A DNA stretch of 64,000 nucleotides from NCBI GenBank assembly GCA_958295665.1, contig OY282559.1, forward strand, positions 272,192,047-272,256,046. The letters run 5' to 3'. The notes beneath the pieces were generated by a model that did not search any database, had not been told where the DNA came from, and was given only the letters and a program-made list of their open reading frames with translations. Position numbers and translations under genes: made by a program. Every line of letters starts with the position of its first letter. Positions within the stretch are counted from its first letter, which is position 1. Source of the DNA: Tipula vernalis. Taxonomy: Eukaryota > Arthropoda > Insecta > Diptera > Tipulidae. Shown here in pieces: positions 57,119 to 64,000 of the stretch.

Positions 57119-57888
57119 ATGCACGTGAAGTTTTTCCTAAACTTCTCCTAAACCTTACAATTCCTTTACACTGTTAAATTTGATTTTATTAATTCATAAA
57201 AACTCGTCATTCTTGTAACGGAGCACTTCGAATACTATCATACAATTCATATTAATGACAAAATAGGGCATGTATGGCAATAAACAATTTTAGGGGAATC
57301 AAAGGAAAAGGGGGTTCCTGAAACCAATTTGTGAAATTGCACAGAAGTGAACAGCATTTTTAACTCAATTTATTCTCGCCTCGAAGTAATTCGAGTACTA
57401 CCATCATTGTGGCTATGCAATTCTAATAACTGGTAATCCAGAGCATATATGGCAATAAAATATTTTGGGGGAATCGGAGGATAAGGGGGTCCCCGAAATC
57501 AATTTTGTGAAATTATATCCGATCTGAAATTCTATGGATGATAATCGATTGTTAATGTGTCTTCAATTGAATTTAAGTAAAAAAATCAAAGAGACTTATT
57601 GTATAGCTGGTATTCTTTGAATCATTACGACTATAGAATTATACCCACTGACATACACGAGCATTCATATATTGCAATAAAAAGGCTGATTTCAATTCTC
57701 CTTTCGTTTATGAAACCTATAATAATTCTTTGAACCAAGAACCAAAATTACTTTGACGAATAATCTCTACGGCAATGTTTACAAAAATCATTAATAATAA
57801 AATTCTCAGTTGAGCAGAACACATGTATTTTTCTCTGATATTGCTTGCAAGTTTCAGTATTACTATTTGCAATATGCGACACATTTTC
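57119..57888 (+). repeat. Left 770-bp terminal inverted repeat
   Basis: It mirrors 61,226-61,995 with equal length and few substitutions (for example AATTCCTTTACACTG against AATTTCTTTACACTG). Its inner end, 57,717-57,888, is an inverted copy of the 3' end of the Ulp1-like gene; the minus-strand frame seen there is that copy, not a separate gene. Confidence 0.92.
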
Positions 57889-57920
57889 AACGGATATCCG
57901 TTTAACAAAATGTTTAACTT

Positions 57921-58050
57921 AATTTATTCTCGTCTCGAAGTAATTCGAGTACTACTATCGTTGTGGCTATGTAATTCTAATAACTGGTAATCCAGAGCAT
58001 GTATGGCAATAAAATATTTTGGGGGAATCGGAGGATAAGGCATAAGGGGG
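57921..58050 (+). repeat. Direct repeat of part of the left TIR
   Basis: AATTTATTCTCGTCTCGAAG ... GGGGGAATCGGAGGATAAGG repeats 57,367-57,489 in the same orientation with a few changes and a seven-base insertion (CATAAGG). The element therefore has an extra subterminal copy on the left only. Confidence 0.85.
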
Positions 58051-58612
58051 TAATATAAATATATAAATATAACGGCCAGAAATACATATATTAAAGAAAT
58101 AATAATAATTTTTTATCGACAAGAAAAAAGTTTGAAAAGGTATAAATAGACGTGAATTTACTTTAATTTTTTCATTCGTTGTTTGAATTTCAAAGCGTTT
58201 AAAGGTGTTTCCATATTGAGCTCAATATATTTTTATAGTAGTGTCATTTTTCAGATTTATTTTTAGGCTGTTGGTAGTTGTGGAGGTGATTTTTGTATTG
58301 TTGGATTGGTTGATAGTTGTTTTGTAATTTGTTATAATATATTTTTTATTGAATTCTTGATTTAGTTATTTTAGTCGATAAGAATTAGTTATATATTATT
58401 ATAATATTATTAGTTTAGTTCCCTTAGTTTCTAGTTATTAGTTATAATTTAGTTACTATAGTTACTAGTATTAGATATAGTTTAGTATAACATAAATTAA
58501 GGTATTAGGTTAGGTTTGATTATATGTATATCTTTATATTTTAATTTTCATTTTATTGTCTAATATAAAACTTATTTAAAGCTATTTTTTTCTATTTTTT
58601 ATTACTTTTAAA

Positions 58613-60393
58613 ATGGTGAAAAAATATAATAAAAAGCAAAGTGGTAATTTACCAAAATTTGATGCCACCAAACTGTTAAAGTGCGCTAGAATTATATTTG
58701 GAGACAATTTTAAAATTCCAAGGCACGATTCGGGAAAAATTAAATCATTATGTCAAATGATGAAGATTAATAATAATGCGGTTAATCGGAACCGTATTTA
58801 TAATTATTTCAGATATCATAGAAATGGTGTTAATTTGCTTCAAGATCCTGATAAGAATGAATCATCAATTTACTTGATCAATGAACCGCCTTTTAATTTA
58901 AGTAGTTCATTAAATAATTCTGAATCATTAAATGATCGACATTTTAACGAAAAATTGCCAATTATAATTGAGGAACCATCACGGAATAGTTGGTTACACC
59001 GTGGGGTTATGAAATTGGGTGACTTTGATTTTGAAACCCGTAATTACAAGTTAATTAGAACTAAAATACGTGAAGCAATGACAGTTGCGGGGAACACCTG
59101 CATTTTATGCTTTAAATCAATAAACATAAATAGTTCGTATACAGTAGTTTATGGTGTTTGTAAATACCAAAATCACAAACAACAATTTAAATTTGAGTTA
59201 CGCAGAGATTTCCTAATGTCTTTCTTCACTATTGGTGATGATATGATTGATCATGGTGATGTAAAAGAATTTGTTCAACTTCGGGGTCAGAGAAGAATTG
59301 CAAAACAGAATGAAATGGAGAATGATTTCGCCCATAATATTCTACTTAAGTCCTACAATAATTTAAATTTTGACTTAGCGAAAGCTGGAAATACACAAGA
59401 GTTCGTAAATTTGGTTAATTTGCGGAAAGCCAAGTCCGAGAGGAAACTTTTAAAAGATTTGGTTTTCGATTGTGAGGTGCATGATGTGATGTACAGACGA
59501 GCTAATCAACAGGCGAATGATGACTACATTTATTCCGTTTCTGATCCACTGTCAGTGACTCTTTTACGCAAAACAATTCAGATTTTCTTACTATGCTTGT
59601 GTCATTAAAGTGAATGGCATAATTGTATCAATTGCAAAACTGATAAGCAGCAAACATGGTATAGCCGCAATATCAAAACTATTCATTGATTTACAATCAG
59701 AAATAAAGCATTGCCAACCAAAAGTACGAATGCCCCTCTACTTCGTTACAGATTGGTCCTGGGTCCTTATTAATTCCATTTTAAAAATGAACAATATGGA
59801 TTCAGCTTCTTACTTACCATACACATACAAAATTTTAATAACTGGACAATCCAGTGAAATAATAAATACATTTACATATATGTTGCTGTCATTTTATAGC
59901 ATTAATTGTACGGCAAATTAAAAGTAAAATATCAAATTGCAAAAAACATGTTCGGGAGTTTATATTAGTTATTGTAAATCTAATTCTAGATGCAGATCAT
60001 TTAGAAGACATAGATCAAATATTTGCAATTTTTTTTACAGTTTGCCTTTCAAAAACCAAAGACGATGGATTTGAGAAAGCCTATTCTAGATTTATTAATG
60101 TTGTAGAAAAGATGTATTCTACTGATAATAGTAAATATAATGATTTGGAAATTTCGAAAGATAGTCATATAGAAAAGGATGATGATGAAACCGAGTATCC
60201 GGAAAATACTAATACGTCCGAGTACTATAAAAGATATTATGAAATATATTCCGAAATTGCTTGTAATATAAAAGATATTGATACTGTTACTAATGAATTG
60301 TCCAAATTTTATAACCTATTTCTTAAAACAATATATAACATACCTACCACTTTGGGCTTCTGTTTATTTAAAGAAAATTACACATGTGAATAG
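58613..60393 (+). pseudogene. MULE-like transposase, frameshifted
   Basis: An ATG at 58,613 opens a 331-codon frame. It has a basic N-terminus with a possible DNA-binding fold (KLLKCARIIFGDNFKIPRHD), a zinc-like pair of Cys (CILCFKS) near residue 165, and a conserved-looking middle (GDVKEFVQLRGQRRIAKQNE, then DYIYSVSDPLSVTLL). Near 59,580 the frame shifts and about 40 residues, including the expected first catalytic Asp, seem missing. The next frame (59,610-59,921) has SSKHGIAAISKLF and LYFVTDWSWVLINSI, matching the MULE H and second Asp region. A further shift near 59,900 leads to the frame ending at 60,393, and the C-terminus (LPLWASVYL, ALAENWFNILK) lies in the start of the following frame. 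At least three frame changes make it inactive. Confidence 0.75.
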
Positions 60394-61366
60394 AGTATCT
60401 AACGCCTTAGCGGAAAATTGGTTTAATATTTTGAAAAATAAGTACATGGTAGAAACACATATGAAAGTTGGAAGGTTTGTTGACCTCTTAAGAGAAAAAT
60501 CTGCACAGCGCATTCAATCGATACGGTTTGAACCTGTGCTACGACATAGAAAAAGGAATTCATTATCACAAAATTTTAAAATTAATAACCATTGGGTAAC
60601 AAGTCTTAATATTTCATGTTTTTCATCATTAGCCGGCAATGGGTATTTAACTGATGACGTTTTATACCTATGCATCTCTCTGGTAACCAAAAACAAAAAT
60701 TCGGTCTGTTTGGATCCTTATCAGGTATTAAAAGTTTTTAATACACATGAATCGTTTATATACGACGAAAACTGCGACAGCCAATTTGAGCTCCAAATTT
60801 TCCCTGAAGTGAGATATATTTTCTTCCCACTATGTATTAATGAAAATCACTGGGTTCTCATTTACATAGACTTAGATTTAAATATAATTGTTACGTACGA
60901 TCCATTATCCCCTAAAAAAATTTTGAAACCCGAAGGAGATCTAGCACAAAATTATTTGAAACAGCTAGGAAAAATGCGGAAATTGACCTATCCCACGTTT
61001 GAAATAAAAACAAATCAGACTTTTCCAAAACAAAGGGATTGTTTTAATTGTGGAGTCCTTTTGATTTATAGTATTGATCTGTTAGTGAATTGTAATTTTA
61101 CTATAGAAATTCATCTATCTGAAAAAGAAAGCTACATAGCCGCTTTAACTCAATATAGATACAACCTTCAAGTAATGATACTTAGAAATTCAGTGTCTGT
61201 CAAAGATAATTGTTTAATATGCTTCGAAAATGTGTCGCATATTGCAAATAGTAATACTGAAACTTGCAAGCAATGTCAGAGAAAAATACATGTGTTCTAC
61301 TCAACTGAGAATTTTAATATTAATGATTTTTGTAAACATTGCCGTAGAGATTATTCGTCAAAGTAA
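60278..61366 (+). CDS. Transposase C-terminus fused to a Ulp1-like (C48) protease with zinc tail
   Basis: The 362-codon open frame begins within the transposase; from about residue 30 it carries RVSNALAENWFNILKNKYM, the usual transposase end. Residues about 100-300 form a Ulp1-like cysteine protease: His191 (NENHWVLIYID), Asp208 (TYDPL), Gln252 and Cys258 (KQRDCFNCGV), with the His-x16-Asp and Gln-x5-Cys spacing of SUMO proteases. Residues 312-357 form a zinc-binding module (CLIC, CKQC, H, CKHC). Family knowledge suggests cleavage of SUMO-like proteins or processing of a fusion; the role in transposition is unproven. In an intact element it would be the C-terminal part of one transposase-protease polypeptide. 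Residues 317-362 are encoded inside the right terminal repeat. The start at 60,278 is nominal; translation probably began in the upstream, now shifted, frame. Confidence 0.8.
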   Translation: MILLLMNCPNFITYFLKQYITYLPLWASVYLKKITHVNRVSNALAENWFNILKNKYMVETHMKVGRFVDLLREKSAQRIQSIRFEPVLRHRKRNSLSQNFKINNHWVTSLNISCFSSLAGNGYLTDDVLYLCISLVTKNKNSVCLDPYQVLKVFNTHESFIYDENCDSQFELQIFPEVRYIFFPLCINENHWVLIYIDLDLNIIVTYDPLSPKKILKPEGDLAQNYLKQLGKMRKLTYPTFEIKTNQTFPKQRDCFNCGVLLIYSIDLLVNCNFTIEIHLSEKESYIAALTQYRYNLQVMILRNSVSVKDNCLICFENVSHIANSNTETCKQCQRKIHVFYSTENFNINDFCKHCRRDYSSK

Positions 61367-61995
61367 TTTTGGTTCTTGGTTCAAAGAATTATTATAGGTT
61401 TCATAAACGAAAGGAGAAATTGAAATCAGCCTTTTTATTGCAATATATGAATGCTCGTGTATGTCAGTGGGTATAATACTATAGTCGTAATGATTCAAAG
61501 AATACCAGCTATTCAATAAGTCTCTTTGATTTTTTTACTTAAATTCAATTGAAGACACATTAACAATCGATTATCATCCATAGAATTTCAGATCGGATAT
61601 AATTTCACAAAATTGATTTCGGGGACCCCCTTATCCTCCGATTCCCCCAAAATATTTTATTGCCATATATGCTCTGGATTACCAGTTATTAGAATTACAT
61701 AGCCACTACGATGGTAGTATTCGAATTACTTCGAGGCGAGAATAAATTGAGTTAAAAATGCTGTTCACTTCTGTGCAATTTCACAAATTGGTTTCAGGAA
61801 CCCTTTTTCCTTTGATTCCCCTAAAATTGTTTATTGCCATACATGCCCTATTTTGTCATTAATATGAATTGTATGATAGTATTCGAAGTGCTTCGTTACA
61901 AGAATGACGAGTTTTTATGAATTAATAAAATCAAATTTAACAGTGTAAAGAAATTGTAAGGTTTAGGAGAAGTTTAGGAAAAACTTCACGTGCAT
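61226..61995 (-). repeat. Right 770-bp terminal inverted repeat
   Basis: The inverted partner of 57,119-57,888. It includes the last 46 codons and stop of the Ulp1-like gene (stop at 61,364-61,366), then about 630 bp of non-coding subterminal DNA, and ends CTTCACGTGCAT. Confidence 0.92.
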
Positions 61996-62004
61996 CTCGA
62001 AAAC
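61996..62004 (+). repeat. MULE-like target-site duplication, right (CTCGAAAAC)
   Basis: It is identical to 57,110-57,118. It is followed by CCTGTTTTTACTTAAAACCC, which continues the AAACCC-rich subterminal DNA of the hAT element. Confidence 0.9.
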
Positions 62005-62640
62005 CCTGTTTTTACTTAAAACCCGGATTTATATTTCAAAATACATTATAATTAAAATGTATTAATTAATACACAAACAGATAAATTCCGCTGAAGATAG
62101 GACGATAACATCGTGAGGATAGAAAAGTTATATATGTCACCTGTGCGAAAGGTTTGCAGGTTCAAAAACCCGGATGAAATGTTAATTTTCTGAGTGCAAA
62201 AACCTGGATTTTTACAAGCGCCAGGTTTTTATTGAAAAATGAATGATACCATATATCAACTCTAGGAATTTATTTTTATTTTTATAAATCTTTTCCATTC
62301 GCCCATTATTCGTAACTACAGAAACAAAGTAAATTATAGATCATAGAAATGTCAGTTTAACATCATTGATACATTATCTAAGAGACCCGTCTAGTAGGAA
62401 CAAACACTCAGATACCCTTCCGTATAGTACAAAATCACAAATATTGAAATAAGGAGGAAAATTGTTTAAACGGTAATTTAAAATTTTATCAGCAACCGCC
62501 GATGCTCTACCAATTGAATGTTGCGACGTTTCTGTCAAACTATTAATGGTCGAAGAATTGATTTGGCCATTAAAACTGCCTCTTTGCAGCAATCAAAACA
62601 AACCCTCCAAAGTGCTAATTTAAAAAAAAAAAAGAGTGAT
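62005..62640. other. Left-internal part of the hAT element after the nested insertion
   Basis: Repeated AAACCCGG and AAACCTGG motifs run to about 62,240. The minus-strand frame at 62,374-62,592 (SFNGQINSSTINSLTETSQH, ASAVADKILNYRLNNFPPY) has a protein-like composition but no recognised family; it could be part of an accessory protein of the hAT. Confidence 0.4.
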
Positions 62641-62800
62641 TAATGTTTGAGTTTTCAGGTGAAAGGACCAACCACTTAGAAAACTACAGCTATAGAGCTT
62701 TACTATCGATATCGCCAACTTCGACTGACGCAGAAAGAATATTCTCAATAACATGTAATATTTGGACTAAAACCAGAATACGCTGGGTGATAATGCAATA
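62640..62800 (+). pseudogene. hAT transposase dimerisation-domain fragment
   Basis: The translation near 62,695-62,790 reads ALLSISPTSTDAERIFSITC then NIWTKTRIR. This corresponds to the C-terminal hAT dimerisation signature (P.TSA.SER.FS.AG......R..L) with Glu-Arg retained. Upstream transposase sequence is absent and stops follow at once, so only this tail survives. It fits the hAT-type ends and 8-bp duplication of the enclosing element. Confidence 0.8.
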
Positions 62801-63319
62801 ATGCTTTAGCATTTTTAAAACATTTTTTTTTGCGATACTATTAAAATTTTGCATTAATGCTGTGTGTCTAACACCAATTTTTTTGACTAAATTAGTGACA
62901 TTAAGCTATTCGCCGCCAGGTAATTACCGAAAAGTCTCTTCGCAAGGTAACTTTTCAATTTACTTATCATTTTATTTTACGTCGTGGAATACATACTATA
63001 TTATGCTTTTAAAAAATAATAATAAAAAAATAATAATTTAAAAAATCAAAAAATAAACTAAAATCATCGTATTAAAATGGCAAAACGGCATTAAAGTGTT
63101 AGATGCAAGTATAAAATATAAAGAAATAAAGTTTTATATCGTTGTGCATTGAACATTTACACTTTTAAGGGTCCTATGACAACACTGTCAGCTTCATCAA
63201 AGCCCGGACAAAGCTGAACCATATTTTTGTTAAAAAGATTTACGATTTGAGAGTAGTTGGGAGTAAGTTAATTTAATTGTGTATTTCATGTACTTTTATA
63301 AATGCCTTCCTTTTATAGA

Positions 63320-63640
63320 AAAGTGGGCGCGGAAGCAGGAATCGATGAGGATTGGTCTAGGTTAAGGAAAAAATGGGCCAAAATTATGACGAGATACAAG
63401 GTACAGCATTTTTATACTGTTTTCTACGATATCTAGCAACATTTTTTTTATTATAGTCGATTGTCGATCCTCCCACTGGGATAGGGAACGAAGACGACGG
63501 GCCAGGTCCTTTGATCTGGCCCTATTTCGAATTGGTACATGAATTTTCGTCGGCTCGCCACAACATAAACCCTCCCGATCTGTTCAACACCGCACTGCCT
63601 CCAGAAGTACGTAGTCCGGATTACCAGATTACGTAGTACG
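63320..63640 (+). pseudogene. Myb/SANT-like domain in two exons with a 56-bp intron
   Basis: Exon 1 (about 63,320-63,400), preceded by a TTTTATAG acceptor-like site, encodes VGAEAGIDEDWSRLRKKWAK then IMTRYK. A GT...AG intron at 63,401-63,456 follows. Exon 2 (63,457 to a stop near 63,636) encodes SIVDPPTGIGNEDDGP then WPYFELVHEFSSAR. The pattern of tryptophans and the xWPYFE stretch resemble the MADF/Myb-SANT-like DNA-binding domains carried by many hAT and Harbinger elements. The exon junction keeps the frame, so the intron call is reasonable. It is probably the DNA-binding part of a hAT-encoded protein; the start of the gene is not visible. Confidence 0.6.
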
Positions 63641-63894
63641 GATTAAAGTCGGAATTTAGAATAATGAAAAGTCAGGCACAGCTTGTCTTATTGCCCCTTA
63701 TGCCATCTATGAACCACTGGTAGGAACTAATAGACAATTTAGAAAAGTCAACAATTTAGTCAAAAAAATCGACGTTAGGCACACAGCATAAGAATCATAT
63801 TAGACATTGAACTGTTTATTTATTTTAGTATTTAATGAATAAAATTGGATTTCTGACTTCCTATTTTAAATGTTTTTGTTATTTTAATGAATTT

Positions 63895-63989
63895 AAAAAA
63901 AACCCGGGTTAAACCCGGTTACCCGGGTTTAAGGATTTTCCAAACCCGAAAACCCGGGTTTTAAAATTTCCGGGTTTTTGCAAACCCTA
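63895..63989 (-). repeat. Right terminal and subterminal repeats of the hAT element
   Basis: Four copies of ACCCGGGTT or close variants occur in 80 bases, ending GGGTTTTTGCAAACCCTA. The palindromic CCCGGG cores probably form the transposase-binding region. The left end carries matching motifs at 57,060-57,100. Confidence 0.8.
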
Positions 63990-63997
63990 ACTGATAC
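63990..63997 (+). repeat. hAT target-site duplication, right (ACTGATAC)
   Basis: It is identical to 57,040-57,047. The last three bases of the window (TAA) would resume the interrupted piggyBac-like fragment. Confidence 0.85.
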
Positions 63998-64000
63998 TAA

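Larger units (their letters stand above)
57119..61995 (+). mobile_element. MULE-like transposon with 770-bp TIRs and a Ulp1-type protease
   Basis: The 4,877-bp element has near-identical 770-bp terminal inverted repeats (57,119-57,888 and 61,226-61,995) beginning ATGCACGTGAAGTTTTTCC, and a 9-bp duplication of its hAT host. It encodes a transposase broken by frameshifts, followed by an open Ulp1-like cysteine protease domain with a zinc-binding tail. Long TIRs and the 9-bp duplication point to the Mutator-like superfamily, as do SSKHGIAAISKLF and FVTDWSWVLINSI, which resemble the H and second catalytic Asp stretches of MULE transposases. Ulp1-type proteases are known in some plant MULEs and in Zisupton-type (KDZ) elements. 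High identity of the arms argues for a fairly recent insertion. Confidence 0.85.
57048..63989. mobile_element. hAT transposon carrying a nested MULE-like element
   Basis: The ends are inverted repeats beginning TAGGGTTTGCA (left) and, reverse-complemented, TAGGGTTTGCAAAAACCCGG (right). They are followed by many copies of AACCCGGGTT-like palindromic motifs at 57,060-57,100, 62,010-62,240 and 63,900-63,975. The total length is 6,942 bp, but 4,877 bp of this is the nested element at 57,119-61,995, plus one 9-bp target repeat, leaving about 2.06 kb of hAT DNA. It still encodes a hAT dimerisation-domain fragment and a Myb/SANT-like fragment, so the transposase is largely deleted. TIR sequence, 8-bp duplication and the domain together support hAT. 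Confidence 0.85.

Noticed and set aside
57717..57908. Minus-strand frame as a separate gene
   Set aside because: It is the inverted TIR copy of the last codons of the Ulp1-like gene and its flank.

Overview
The window is a repeat-dominated, AT-rich stretch of an arthropod nuclear genome, most likely a fly. The evidence is the element mix: LOA-type and other non-LTR retrotransposons, a CsRn1/Kabuki-like Ty3/gypsy element, BEL/Pao elements, a Mos1-like mariner, piggyBac-like elements, hAT and MULE-like transposons, plus one possible 56-bp intron of typical insect size. The species cannot be named from this. I see no convincing host gene, no tRNA or rRNA gene and no CRISPR. Almost all coding signal belongs to transposable elements, most of it broken.

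Layout. 1-2.4 kb: unassigned DNA, then a minus-strand LINE RNase H remnant. 2.65-6.3 kb: a decayed gypsy element. 7.3-8.9 kb: degenerate short repeats and copies of a dispersed repeat. 8,953-18,516: a 9.56-kb element flanked by an 8-bp direct repeat. Its arms are inverted arrays of a 125-bp satellite, about 51 units on the left and about 4.5 on the right, enclosing one intact gene for a ubiquitin-specific-protease-like (USP-like) protein. 18.6-23.4 kb: several small inverted-repeat elements. 23.5-24.2 kb: mariner remnant. 24,970-27,452: piggyBac-like element with TTAA duplications. 28-37.2 kb: three LINE remnants, one split by a LOA element between 184-bp direct repeats. 37.2-40.5 kb: BEL/Pao element lacking reverse transcriptase but with an open integrase frame. 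40.5-50.4 kb: no genes, with a TTGAGTTGGG-like degenerate repeat at 44.4-45.7 kb. 50.8-54.4 kb: another LINE with a 656-bp retroposon inside it. 54.4-56.3 kb: mostly featureless, with a perfect 36-bp palindrome. 56.3 kb to the end: a nested stack.

The stack at the right end can be read as an insertion history. A piggyBac-like transposase fragment was hit by a hAT element (57,048-63,989, 8-bp duplication ACTGATAC). The hAT was hit by a MULE-like element (57,119-61,995, 9-bp duplication CTCGAAAAC). The MULE-like element has 770-bp terminal inverted repeats, a frame-shifted transposase and an open Ulp1-like SUMO-protease-type domain. The last 46 codons of that frame lie inside the terminal repeat.

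The strongest candidate for something undescribed is the satellite-armed element. Its architecture recalls Drosophila Foldback elements, but the only gene I can see in it is a USP-like cysteine protease, with no recognisable transposase. Its ends share a GTGAAG core with the MULE-like element 40 kb away, and both carry a ubiquitin- or SUMO-type protease. A common family is an inference that needs database and structural comparison.
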